From Calothrix membranacea FACHB-236 (GTDB lineage Bacteria; Cyanobacteriota; Cyanobacteriia; Cyanobacteriales; Nostocaceae), in contig NZ_JACJPX010000021.1 in NCBI RefSeq assembly GCF_014696315.1, positions 44,154 to 108,153 on the forward strand: DNA of 64,000 bases, written 5' to 3'. A program made the translations under genes and the position numbers. Below, in pieces: positions 38,693 through 47,442 of the stretch (position 1 is the stretch's first letter; each line of letters starts with the position of its first letter). The notes below the pieces were generated by a model. The model made no database searches. It saw only the letters and a program-made list of their open reading frames with translations, and was not told the origin of the DNA.

Positions 38693-39241
38693 TTGGGTAA
38701 AGTTATCTTAATCACAGGTGCAGCGAGATCTGGTAAAAGTGAATGGGCAGAAACTCTAGCAATGCAGTCGGGAAAGACTGTTGTTTACGTAGCAACAGCT
38801 GTGTCAGACCCAGCCGATGAAGAATGGCAAAAACGCATTCAAAAACACCAGAAACGTCGTCCTCAAGATTGGTTAACTTTATCAGTACCTATAGAACTTA
38901 CTGCTACTTTAGCCGATGCCAAACCAAACACCTGCCTTTTAGTTGACTCGTTAGGAACATGGGTAGCTAATTTGCTTGAGCAAGACGAAATTAGCTGGGA
39001 GAATACAATAACAGAATTTTTAGAGACTGTACAACTGGTTGCAGCCGATATGTTATTTGTTGCTGAAGAAGTTGGTTGGGGAGTAGTACCGGCTTATCCT
39101 AGTGGTCGCCAATTCCGCGATCGCTTGGGTATGTTAGTCCGCCAATTAGGAGTTATTTGCGATAGCGTTTATTTAGTAACTGGGGGTCATGTATTAAATC
39201 TCAGCATTCTGGGTGTGCCACTACCGCCCCCAAAAGCGTAA
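38693..39241 (+). CDS. cobU: Adenosylcobinamide kinase / adenosylcobinamide-phosphate guanylyltransferase
   Basis: Late step of B12 (pseudocobalamin) nucleotide loop assembly: phosphorylates adenosylcobinamide, then transfers GMP. The 182-residue protein starts ILITGAARSGKSEWAE (P-loop) and shows VVYVATA, the region around WQKRIQKHQKRRPQDW (the guanylylated His site of CobU lies here) and LLVDSLGTWVANLL (Walker B). TTG 38693 is taken as start because AAGGACAAGG precedes it and no ATG fits. It stands alone without other cob genes. Confidence 0.9.
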   Translation: MGKVILITGAARSGKSEWAETLAMQSGKTVVYVATAVSDPADEEWQKRIQKHQKRRPQDWLTLSVPIELTATLADAKPNTCLLVDSLGTWVANLLEQDEISWENTITEFLETVQLVAADMLFVAEEVGWGVVPAYPSGRQFRDRLGMLVRQLGVICDSVYLVTGGHVLNLSILGVPLPPPKA

Positions 39242-39387
39242 TCTATTTACAATTAAGAAATATACTTAATCGACGCGATTAATCGCGTCTGTGCAACTGT
39301 TGACCCTTGACCTTTGACTAAATCTCTTAATTGTTTATTCAGCATTGAACAATCAAAGTGTCAAATTTACAATCTAGAATTAGTTAT

Positions 39388-39825
39388 ATGGCAAACGAAC
39401 AAGACGTTAAAAGATATCTTGCTTACTGGTTTCAGTTAGGCAGAAAGGTTATTGTTGGCAATGGCAAGACAGAGTTATTGCCTCAACAGGTGCTAAAAGG
39501 CGATCGCTATAGTGATGAGTTTGAAGGCATCTGGCAACAAATTCATCATCAAGCCGACGAGTGTCACCTAGAAGGAACTGATGAAACGATTGCGGAACTG
39601 CTAACACCAGTATGGGAAATGCTGCCTTGTAGTCGTTGCGAAATGCCAGTACCAATGCGAAATGTTGGTATGCCAGCTTTGTCTTGTCCCTGCAATACTT
39701 TACCAAACTGGCCTAATAGCGAACTACCACAACCCCGCAACCCTATCAGCACCCAAGAACAACTTCAGATAATTCGCGATCGCCTTTGGAAGAAGGTGCA
39801 TTCATCCAGCACTGTTGCTGAGTAA
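39388..39825 (+). CDS. Conserved hypothetical protein with Cys motif
   Basis: 145 residues. The helical N-terminus (DVKRYLAYWFQLGRKV) is followed by a patch CSRCEMPVPMRNVG and CPCN that may bind a metal, then a C-terminal helix. The frame opens at GTG 39358, but the ATG at 39388 gives MANEQDVKRYL, the more natural start. It lies 0.15 kb after cobU on the same strand. No function assigned. Confidence 0.65.
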   Translation: MANEQDVKRYLAYWFQLGRKVIVGNGKTELLPQQVLKGDRYSDEFEGIWQQIHHQADECHLEGTDETIAELLTPVWEMLPCSRCEMPVPMRNVGMPALSCPCNTLPNWPNSELPQPRNPISTQEQLQIIRDRLWKKVHSSSTVAE

Positions 39826-40065
39826 AGCCAAAAAGTTTGTATATTTAGGCTTTTGGCTCGTATTTTACGAGTCATTTTGTTATTTAGAGAATTTTTGTTG
39901 TCTCACGCAGAGGCGCAGAGGCGCAAAGATATGTAGGGTGTTTTACTTTTTGTTGTAGATGTCGTCACAGAGATGGCGATCGCAGGCCATCACATCTTTT
40001 ATCACTGGTAGCATTTTGTTTAATCAGACATGATATGAAAGGATGCTTGTGTCATAGAGGTTAGT

Positions 40066-40758
40066 GTGGTGTCTTTCATTGAAAATGCAAATTCTGCTGC
40101 TAAAGAAGTCATGGATCAGATCGATCCAACATTATCTGCTAAGTATGCAACTGTCATAGAATTTCTCTGTGATAACCCAAATATGGCTGCTGCTGGACGT
40201 AGTAAAGGCGGTTCAGAAATTGGAACCCTTAATTATATAAAGGTGCAAGCTTTGAATTTTAAAAAAGGTCGAGAGCCGAAAACTCCCGAACCTCCAAAGA
40301 CTATTCCTGATGAAATGGTGGGAATTATATTAAATCTGTATTTTAATGTTCCTGTGGATGAAATTCAAAAAGCAAAAGAATGGCATCTCCTTTCTATGGG
40401 TGCTGAAAATTTAGTTGGTGACCTTCTGGAAAGATACATAGCACATACTCTAGAAGATGAAGGTTGGGTATGGTGTTCAGGTTCGGTAGTTAGATCTGTA
40501 GATTTCATCTATCGTGATGAACAAAGACAATGGCAGTCGTTACAAGTTAAAAACCGAGATAATTCTGAAAATTCCTCATCATCAGCCATTAGAAACGGAA
40601 CACCTATCAAGAAATGGCATAGAACGTTTTCTAAAAAGCAAGGCGACAATTGGAAAAATTTTCCATTAACAACCCCACATAATTTATCGGAAGAAAATTT
40701 CAAAAAGTTCGTCGAAAATTATTTGCAAAATCTGAAAAATATCATGTCTGAAGATTGA
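40066..40758 (+). CDS. Type II restriction endonuclease, SinI/AvaII-like
   Basis: Probable double-strand DNA cleavage enzyme. The 230 residues have a helical N-terminal half (VMDQIDPTLSAKYATVIEFL) and a C-terminal catalytic region with a PD-(D/E)XK-like core: SVDFIYRDEQRQW, then LQVKNRDNSENSSSS, a Q-x-K variant of the motif. This fits the SinI family (recognising GGWCC) in length and partner. The cognate-looking methyltransferase is convergent, with 19 bases between the two genes. Start GTG 40066 (or the next codon, GTG 40069) has AGAGG upstream. The recognition sequence is inference from family. Confidence 0.7.
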   Translation: MVSFIENANSAAKEVMDQIDPTLSAKYATVIEFLCDNPNMAAAGRSKGGSEIGTLNYIKVQALNFKKGREPKTPEPPKTIPDEMVGIILNLYFNVPVDEIQKAKEWHLLSMGAENLVGDLLERYIAHTLEDEGWVWCSGSVVRSVDFIYRDEQRQWQSLQVKNRDNSENSSSSAIRNGTPIKKWHRTFSKKQGDNWKNFPLTTPHNLSEENFKKFVENYLQNLKNIMSED

Positions 40759-40777
40759 AAGAGTTATTTAACTTAAC

Positions 40778-42211
40778 TTATACAAAACACCCGATACTTG
40801 ACAAAGGAGTATCGTCTAAATTATTTGTACTGATGGCAGCAGAAGCTTTTCTCTCCCAGGAGACATCATCATTATTTTTATATCTTGAAAATGGAAAGTC
40901 TTGGGGAGGATGCTGGAATTGCCCACTCATGTGAGTAAGAATTGTTCTACCTATAGCTTCTCCTAAACCCACAGGAACGGCGTTACCAATTTGCCGATAT
41001 TGGTCGATAATTGAGCCACATACTATCCAGTTATCAGGAAATTGTTGAATACGCTTATATTCTTGGACGCTTAAAGGTCGATTGAGTACTGGATGGCAAA
41101 TATCTGTTGCAGGCATGGCCGGATGGGTGACTAGAGTACAACTTGGTTTGTCCCAGGAAAGCCTTCTTAGAAACCCAGTTTTACCTCCTCCAGCATAGTA
41201 GGATTTTCCCAGTGCTTTCTTCTGCATCTCAAGAGGAAGGTGTTTCCAGTATTGTCCTTCCTGAAGCATTCGGTAATATACGAGCCTATTCTCTGGAAAA
41301 TTTACATACAATGCTTCTTCTTCTGGAAGATTGCTTATTGCATCACGTAAAGTTTGCCAGCGTGGTAGTTCAAAACTACCATTTTCTGAATGAGTTGGGT
41401 AAAGATAAGGAACCTTACCACCATCTCGATGGCAAATCATCACAACCCTTTCTCTGACTTGGGGAACTCCATAATTGGCTGTGTTGTATAAATTAAAGCT
41501 GATATCGTATCCTCCCTGACGAAGAAGATTGATGATATGAAGCAAAGCGCCCCCTGGTAACTCATCTATGCTTAAGGGGGGGTTATTTTCTCCTCGTTCT
41601 GCATGAGGTCGATGTTTCAGCGGTGCAGAAAGGAGACCGCGAACATTTTCTATAACGGCGTATTTAGGCTTAATATCAAGAATTATTTCTATAAATTTTA
41701 AGAATACATTACCGCGTTGATCATTAAATCCACGGCGCGCACCCGCAGTTGAAAATGCTTGACATGGCGGGCCTCCGACAATAATATCCACCTCGTTTTT
41801 TGATATTCCTGCATATTCAAGAATTTCATCTGTTGTATAAGATGAAATATCTCCAATCAGAGCTATCTCCGGTCGGTTAGATATTATTGTTTTTCGACAA
41901 TATTTGTCAACTTCGCACCCAAGAACAATTTCTATTCCTGATTTTTCTAAACCGAGATCAAGTCCCATTGCACCCGAAAAGAAAGATAGTGCTTTAATGC
42001 CTTTCTCGTATTTTTTTTTTCTTTTGCGATCAGATGGGTAATTAGATTCTAATTTCGCTTGGTAAGATTCTATGGAATCTGACATGATCACCCAGGTTTT
42101 GCCAACTTGCTGACCGACAAGTATACCTTCTCGGAGCAAAGAGCGAATTCTTTGCTCAGAAAAGCCCAGTTTACAAGCGGCTTCTTTTGTGGATATATAT
42201 GGAACTTCCAT
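40778..42211 (-). CDS. DNA cytosine-5 methyltransferase with N-terminal helix-turn-helix
   Basis: Protects host DNA for the adjacent nuclease. The 477 residues show C5 motifs in order: I (ALSFFSGAMGLDLGLEKSG, 74-92), IV with catalytic Cys150 (GGPPCQAFSTAGARRGF), VI (IENVRGLL), VIII (QVRERVVMICH), IX/TRD region, and X (QIGNAVPVGLGEAIG). Residues 1-45 form an excisionase/MerR-like helix-turn-helix (ISTKEAACKLGFSEQRIRSLL), which could let the enzyme repress its own promoter. I see no HIP1 octamer across the two-gene system, which fits acquisition by transfer. Confidence 0.92.
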   Translation of the reverse strand: MEVPYISTKEAACKLGFSEQRIRSLLREGILVGQQVGKTWVIMSDSIESYQAKLESNYPSDRKRKKKYEKGIKALSFFSGAMGLDLGLEKSGIEIVLGCEVDKYCRKTIISNRPEIALIGDISSYTTDEILEYAGISKNEVDIIVGGPPCQAFSTAGARRGFNDQRGNVFLKFIEIILDIKPKYAVIENVRGLLSAPLKHRPHAERGENNPPLSIDELPGGALLHIINLLRQGGYDISFNLYNTANYGVPQVRERVVMICHRDGGKVPYLYPTHSENGSFELPRWQTLRDAISNLPEEEALYVNFPENRLVYYRMLQEGQYWKHLPLEMQKKALGKSYYAGGGKTGFLRRLSWDKPSCTLVTHPAMPATDICHPVLNRPLSVQEYKRIQQFPDNWIVCGSIIDQYRQIGNAVPVGLGEAIGRTILTHMSGQFQHPPQDFPFSRYKNNDDVSWERKASAAISTNNLDDTPLSSIGCFV

Positions 42212-42385
42212 ACTTTCTCAGTCGAAACTTTTTTCATACCATAAGTAACACTATCTTAGAGATCATGTCAAACCACTACCTAAGAGATGAAGTGTTGATA
42301 GTTGGCGGTTGACTGTTAAGAGAGATTCAACCCCATTGTGTGATTTATCCCTTGATGACTTAGCTTAAAAGGCAAGTTAAATTTT

Positions 42386-42560
42386 TGCAGGATGATGCAT
42401 TAACAATGTAAGGCGATACATTAACAATGCAGGGCAATGCATTAACAATGTAACCCCATACATTAACAATGTAGGGCAATGCATTAACAATGTAAGGCGA
42501 TACATTGGCAATGTAGGGCGATGCATTAACGATGTAACCCGATGCATTAACATTGCATCA
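42386..42560. repeat. Tandem array with 21-base period (GATGCATTAACAATGTAAGGC type)
   Basis: Eight units, consensus GATRCATTAACAATGYARGGC. It matches the complement of the 42-base units at 16405-16650, 26 kb away. Flanking ATGCATTAACATTGCATC forms an imperfect palindrome at the end of the array. Confidence 0.93.
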
Positions 42561-42616
42561 GCTTGCGTTGAGATAGCACGGTAATATTTTGTCAAAATGC
42601 CGGCTGGTAATAAATC

Positions 42617-42741
42617 CAAGACTACTCGGTTAAGCGTTTTGAACTCAAAATAGGTTTTGGGAAAAAGCTCAAAGGTTAAAGGTGAAAGGTTGTTTCTTTC
42701 CCTTTTCCCATTCCCCTTTTCCCCTTAACCGAAAATGATTG
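42617..42741. mobile_element. Miniature inverted-repeat element, TCGGTTAAGG family, copy C
   Basis: Left end CAAGACTACTCGGTTAAGC, right end CCCCTTAACCGAAAATGATTG; same internal purine then pyrimidine tracts as copy B. It sits between the array and the cnfR/patB stop codon. Confidence 0.7.
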
Positions 42742-42753
42742 GTGATAAACATA

Positions 42754-44346
42754 TCAAGCCATATTCAGTACTTTCCGCAAAAGCGCTTGGTCTTCTAACT
42801 TGGCTTTTAAACGCCCATTCTCGATATCGCGAATCCAGCTTTGGCTTTTACCTGTCAACTTTGCCAATTCTCGCTGGGAGAGGTTGAGATTTTTTCGCGC
42901 TGCTAAAATCTGTTCGCCAAGTAAGTCGCTTGTGGTTTTGGGTTTTCTTTTGCTTCTATTAACGTTACGCCGTGGTTTTTTGTCGGAGTCTGAGCTTTGT
43001 TGCTCCCATTCTGTCGGTAACTCAAACGATAAAATCCGCGCATTCATCAGCAGATTCCATTTACCACGGGGGCCTGTGTCTGTTAGGCGGGTTTCGCCGT
43101 TACCATCGTTTGTCCAAAATTCTAAAGCTGCTTCTGGATCTTCGGGGACATCTATTAATTTTGCCCACAATGGTTGAATTTCTATAGGGTAGGTAACTGG
43201 ATCAAAAATAGGTTTAATGCCATAGTGATTAAGCATTTCTAAGTCGCTTTCAAAGGTTCGCAACAGGCGTTTGCGTTCTTCTCGTTGTCTGGATGCTGAG
43301 GTAACTTTTGCTTCACCGTAAGCGACACGTAGTAAGGTGGGAACGGTAATGCGTTGTTCTCGCCCCATTTTGGTTTTAAACAGCAACCACAGCATGAGTC
43401 TAGCTGCGCCTTCATGTTGCTGCCAAATGCTCATAATAGTTGTGAGCAGGGTTTTTGGCAAAATACCATATTGATAAAAGGCGGTGCGTTCTTTACATCC
43501 TTGTTTATTTAAGAAATGCTGCGCCCAAATTCCGGCTTTGACTTTAAAAGTCAACCCCACTAAGTATTTGCATCCTTGCTTATCTTCTTGAAAGTGGTGT
43601 TCAATATTTACTAAATGCCACAAACGGGTTCCAGCGACGGAGAAGCCATTAACTCTCCCTTGTTGGGGCCAGTCAACGGAAATTATCAGTGAGCAAGCTT
43701 GCTGCACTATGTTTTTCATTAAAGCTAGCTTGGCATTTTTGCTCAGGTCTTTGCGTTTTTCTAGTCCTAAATATTTCTCTAGTTGGCGTTCGTCAATGGA
43801 AAACTCTTGCTCCCAAGGTTGTTCTACTGCTGTAGCATGAGCTGCAAAGATGAGATGGATGCAAGTGGCTCTAATATCTAAAGCCTCAATTGCAGCAATG
43901 TCTGTAGTGCGAGTACTGTTATTTAATGCATCTTGGATGTGAAATGCGATCGCACCTCTACCTTGATTAACTTGTCTACTATAGGATAAATACCCAGCTT
44001 CATCGATTTCCCAATGTAAGGAAGTACGCTGTGCTAGGACGTTACAAGCTTCCCAAATCACAATCGCTGATGCAAAGGCGTTATTCTTGCCATTAGAAAA
44101 TAAATCTGGGCTGGTAGCATCTCTTGGTTCTACTTTACATCTCCCCTTTTTTGCTTGCCACGGAATTGGTGATTTGATGGGACAGGCGGTTACACATTGC
44201 GGCTCGGGATAGTAACCCTCACAATTGTTACAAAGACAAGGGTCGATCCAATATTCATTGTTTTCGATTTTGATTGCACCCGTCGGACATTGGGGTCGGC
44301 AATTGTCACATCCAACGCAACTGTTGTTAGGAATTGTATACGGCAT
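42754..44346 (-). CDS. patB: CnfR/PatB: ferredoxin-domain transcriptional regulator of nitrogen fixation
   Basis: Master activator of nif genes under low oxygen in Leptolyngbya (CnfR), and the heterocyst-pattern regulator PatB in Anabaena. The 530 residues start with a bis-[4Fe-4S] ferredoxin region (Cys10, 13, 16, 20, then Cys37, 39, 42, 51, 55), where clusters probably sense oxygen. A long central domain follows, and an XRE-type helix-turn-helix lies at about 477-528 (LNLSQRELAKLTGKSQSWIRDIENGR). Length matches Anabaena PatB (about 529). GGAAG lies before ATG 44346. It is divergent from fdxB and near the second cox operon, matching the Anabaena gene order I recall. Confidence 0.93.
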   Translation of the reverse strand: MPYTIPNNSCVGCDNCRPQCPTGAIKIENNEYWIDPCLCNNCEGYYPEPQCVTACPIKSPIPWQAKKGRCKVEPRDATSPDLFSNGKNNAFASAIVIWEACNVLAQRTSLHWEIDEAGYLSYSRQVNQGRGAIAFHIQDALNNSTRTTDIAAIEALDIRATCIHLIFAAHATAVEQPWEQEFSIDERQLEKYLGLEKRKDLSKNAKLALMKNIVQQACSLIISVDWPQQGRVNGFSVAGTRLWHLVNIEHHFQEDKQGCKYLVGLTFKVKAGIWAQHFLNKQGCKERTAFYQYGILPKTLLTTIMSIWQQHEGAARLMLWLLFKTKMGREQRITVPTLLRVAYGEAKVTSASRQREERKRLLRTFESDLEMLNHYGIKPIFDPVTYPIEIQPLWAKLIDVPEDPEAALEFWTNDGNGETRLTDTGPRGKWNLLMNARILSFELPTEWEQQSSDSDKKPRRNVNRSKRKPKTTSDLLGEQILAARKNLNLSQRELAKLTGKSQSWIRDIENGRLKAKLEDQALLRKVLNMA

Positions 44347-45364
44347 AATGCACTTCCAACTATACTCGTTGAGATGTTTGGCTCAAGTCTCCCCAGGATG
44401 TGTCCTCTCGTTGAATGAGATTCACGACTCGCTACCAAATTATTTTGCTAACAAGAAAGGATTTTCTTGTTTGAGAAATTGCATCCACTTGGAGTTATTT
44501 AAGGCTTTTCACCTGAGCCTATTATTAGTTCTTTATTAACTATAAATTTCATAATCATATTGAGAAATTTGTTCATAATGAGCTTAGAACTGGTTTTTAG
44601 TAACTTTAGGTTTAGAGACTTAGAAAATAGTTATTCTTTGACCTTAAAATCTTACCCAAACTGTTTTGTGCGAACATGAGACCTTACTGTTAATAGTATT
44701 CAACTTATTTATTAATAATTTTAATATTTTACATTACTTTATGGTCTGCAATCATGATTACAGTTCTTTTCGTAAATCAAGTTTGCAAGATAATTTGGTT
44801 TAATGTGCAATAATCACATTCATTTTATTTGAATTTGTATCAACTGCTAATTTCAGATTATGGTAAAAAGATTGGGGTAAGAACTATTGTAGTTATACAG
44901 GCGATCGCTTTCAATCTTCAAGCCATCTGTATATCTCAACACTGTTATCTCAAGGTTTTCTGAGCCAGCAGAAAAATCTTAATTTTGCAAGAGCATGAAT
45001 TGTATAAATACCATGCTTGTATACTCATAAAAGATTCAGTTAGTTGATTTTATATTTTATTAAAAACCATACTTAAAGCATATATTTTCAGCAGTAAAAC
45101 CACATTGCGCTGCGCTAAATCATTTCTACTTGCCGTTTATTTATCAAAGCAGAAGACTAGAGATGATAGGAATTGAAAATAATAGTTGCTATATTTTGGC
45201 AATTAAAAAAGTCAATAAAAAAACAAGTAATACTTGACATAAGTCATAAAACTTTGATGAGACAAAAAACATTGGTTATTACCAAAAATAGACTATTAAG
45301 ATTAAGTTAGGATGATGATTAAAGCACAAACATATTTGTAGGCAAAATTGCCGAGGATTTATTC
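44347..45364. promoter_or_regulatory. 1-kb divergent intergenic region between patB and fdxB
   Basis: AT-rich, without repeat arrays, one HIP1 site near 44902. It must carry the patB and fdxB promoters and probably long 5-prime untranslated regions. TTGACA at 45234-45239 is a possible -35 for fdxB, with no clear -10 at standard spacing. I found no exact NtcA site (GTA-N8-TAC); the nearest is GTA-N8-CAC near 44929. GAGGATTTATTC is the fdxB ribosome site. Confidence 0.6.
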
Positions 45365-45658
45365 ATGGCACAACTAACAGGATTGACCTTTGGAGGTAAA
45401 ACTTGGACTCCCAAATTCGCCCAATCAATCGATAAGGATAAATGTATCGGCTGTGGCAGATGCATGAAAGCCTGCGGGTATAATGTGCTTGATTTGAAAG
45501 CGCTCAACGAAGAAGGCGAATTTGTTGAAGATGAAGATGATGAAGAAATTGAACGCAAGGTAATGGTTGTTGCAACCCCCGACAATTGTATTGGTTGCGA
45601 AGCTTGCTCACGTATTTGTCCTAAAAATTGCTACACCCACGCTCCATTGAATAATTAA
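45365..45658 (+). CDS. fdxB: nif-specific ferredoxin III (FdxB)
   Basis: Small electron carrier of the nitrogen fixation system. The 97 residues carry two 4Fe-4S binding sets: Cys27, 30, 33, 37 ([15 protein letters not shown]) and Cys75, 78, 81, 85 ([15 protein letters not shown]), separated by an acidic stretch (EDEDDEEIE) typical of FdxB. ATG 45365 has GAGGA upstream. It is divergent from cnfR/patB, which is a known activator of nif genes and may control it. Confidence 0.93.
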   Translation: MAQLTGLTFGGKTWTPKFAQSIDKDKCIGCGRCMKACGYNVLDLKALNEEGEFVEDEDDEEIERKVMVVATPDNCIGCEACSRICPKNCYTHAPLNN

Positions 45659-45755
45659 TTACGAATTCGTAATTAATAAGTGGTGTATTATCAGACCTTT
45701 AAAGGTTATTTAGTTATGGATGGAGTACAAATCTCTATCCATAACTTTGCTGTTT

Positions 45756-45788
45756 AGATACCCGACTTCTTTAAGAAGTCGGGTATCT
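45756..45788. terminator. Palindromic hairpin after fdxB, possible bidirectional terminator
   Basis: AGATACCCGACTTCTT, one base, AAGAAGTCGGGTATCT: a 16-base perfect arm on each side. It is about 100 bases after the fdxB stop. No T-run follows, so it may be a dispersed palindrome that has been recruited as a terminator or RNA stabiliser. Confidence 0.5.
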
Positions 45789-46145
45789 AAATCTCTGCAA
45801 GTAACATTTTACTTACGTTAACTACGGGTGATTGAATACTATGTAGTTATTTATGCTGTGACACAATAGCTTTTGAATTGAAATTGGTAAAAAGTTCGTA
45901 GTAAACAATATTGTAAATTGCAAACTGTTATCTATTAACAAATCCATAATTAACGCTCAGACAGTTAAATCAATATTAAAGCCAAAAGCGTTCTATATGA
46001 ATAGCTTTTAGTACAAATCATAGTCTTTTTTGTCATCAAAACAAAGATATAGTTTTAAAATTTTGGGGGAAAGGATGTGAAGACATTTGGAAAATTCCCC
46101 CAATTTTTATAGGGGTAAGTTACAAACATAATGAGAGACAAAATG

Positions 46146-46336
46146 GGGACTGGTGATTAGGGACTAGGGACTAGGGACTGGGGACTGGGGACTAGGGACT
46201 AGGTACTGGGGGCTGGGGACTAGGGACAGAGGGATATGAGAAATTAATTTCTAATACCCAATCCCTAATACCTAATACCCAATCCCCAATCCCCAATACC
46301 CAGTACCCAATACCCAATCCCCGATCCCCAATCCCA
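46146..46336. repeat. Heptamer array (GGGACTG/GGGACTA facing CCCAATC/CCCAATA)
   Basis: The left half is GGGACTA/GGGACTG units, the right half CCCAATA/CCCAATC units, so the two halves can pair as a long imperfect hairpin ahead of the cox operon. Confidence 0.9.
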
Positions 46337-46360
46337 GCATTTACAGAGCAGGTAGTATGT

Positions 46361-47338
46361 ATGGAACAAATTCCTGTTTCACTATGGACTCTGGTTGCTG
46401 GCATTATTGTGACAGCAATCAGCATTTGGATTGGTCATAACCATTCTCTACTGCCAGTACAAGCATCGCTGCAAGCGCCTTTGGTAGATGGTTTTTTCAA
46501 CATCATGTTTACCATTGCGATCGCTCTTTTCTTGGTAGTAGAAGGAACGATTGTGATTTTCTTGATTAAGTACCGCCGCCGTCGGGGAGATAATACCGAT
46601 GGTGTGCCGGTTGAAGGCAACGTTCCCCTAGAAATTTTTTGGACTGCAATCCCAACGCTGATTGTAGTTGGTTTGGGCATCTACAGTGTAGATGTTTTTA
46701 ACCGGATGGGAGGTTTGGAGCCAGGGGGACATCCTCATGGTGCGGCTCATGTTGCTCAGATGAAAGGGAGTGCGATCGCTGCACCTCTGGATAATTCTTT
46801 GGCATCTGCAACTACACCTACTATCGGTATTGGTGCAACATCCACAACTCAAGATAAAGCAGCCGATTTAGTTGTGAATGTAACTGGGATGCAGTTTGCT
46901 TGGTTGTTTGATTATCCCCAGCAAGGAATTTCCACCGGGGAATTACACGTACCTATTGGTGCGGATGTGCAACTTAACCTATCAGCACAGGATGTAATTC
47001 ACTCATTTTGGGTGCCACAATTCCGGGTGAAACAAGATGCAATTCCGGGAATACCTACACAATTGCGTTTCGTGGCTACCAAAACAGGTACATATCCCAT
47101 CGTTTGTACAGAACTGTGTGGCGGTTATCACGGCTCAATGCGATCGCAAGTCATTGTCCACACACCCGAAGAGTATGACAGCTGGCTAACAGAAAACCAA
47201 ATTGCCCAAAAGCAAGATTTGCATCAAGCAATTGCAATTAACCCAGCCGATTTATCCCCATCAGAGTTTCTAGCCCCCCACGTCAAAGATTTGGGAGTGA
47301 GTGCAGCAACTCTAGAGTCAATGGTTAATAGTCATTAG
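46361..47338 (+). CDS. coxB: Cytochrome c oxidase subunit II
   Basis: CuA-bearing subunit receiving electrons from cytochrome c or plastocyanin. The 325 residues contain two membrane helices (LWTLVAGIIVTAISIWIG; GFFNIMFTIAIALFLVVEG, in parts), EIFWTAIPTLIVVGLG, the aromatic QFAWLFDYP and the CuA site in IHSFWVPQFRVKQD (His) and CTELCGGYHGSM (two Cys, His, Met). First gene of a coxBAC operon. Position after fdxB suggests the heterocyst-specific Cox2 enzyme, which protects nitrogenase by consuming oxygen. Length is normal. Confidence 0.94.
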   Translation: MEQIPVSLWTLVAGIIVTAISIWIGHNHSLLPVQASLQAPLVDGFFNIMFTIAIALFLVVEGTIVIFLIKYRRRRGDNTDGVPVEGNVPLEIFWTAIPTLIVVGLGIYSVDVFNRMGGLEPGGHPHGAAHVAQMKGSAIAAPLDNSLASATTPTIGIGATSTTQDKAADLVVNVTGMQFAWLFDYPQQGISTGELHVPIGADVQLNLSAQDVIHSFWVPQFRVKQDAIPGIPTQLRFVATKTGTYPIVCTELCGGYHGSMRSQVIVHTPEEYDSWLTENQIAQKQDLHQAIAINPADLSPSEFLAPHVKDLGVSAATLESMVNSH

Positions 47339-47351
47339 TTAAGGGTTGGAG

Positions 47352-47371
47352 AGACGCGATTAATCGCGTCT
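47352..47371. repeat. Perfect palindrome AGACGCGATTAATCGCGTCT
   Basis: One of three copies in the window (also 39272-39289 and 59943-59962), each followed by TNTAC or TGTGC. A dispersed palindromic repeat, here between coxB and coxA. Confidence 0.85.
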
Positions 47372-47442
47372 GTACTCAAAAGTCAAAATTAATCACCTTG
47401 GACATTGGACTTTTGACCCTAGACTTTGCGTAGCGTAAAAAT

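Larger units (their letters stand above)
42212..42753. other. Gene-free stretch between methyltransferase and cnfR/patB genes
   Basis: Holds the methyltransferase promoter region (42212-42300), a 21-base-period array (42386-42560) and a miniature element (42617-42741). No gene. Confidence 0.75.
45659..46360. other. Intergenic region between fdxB and coxB
   Basis: Contains a perfect 33-base palindromic hairpin (45756-45788), AT-rich sequence likely to hold the cox operon promoter, and a CCCCAAT/GGGACTG/CCCAATA heptamer array at 46146-46336 ending 25 bases before coxB. Confidence 0.7.

Noticed and set aside
42377..42619. 80-codon Met/Leu/His-rich minus-strand frame
   Set aside because: It is the translated 21-base array and its flank, with no ribosome site.
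44347..45364. NtcA binding sites before patB and fdxB
   Set aside because: No exact GTA-N8-TAC was found on reading through; the nearest variant lacks one base of the right half.
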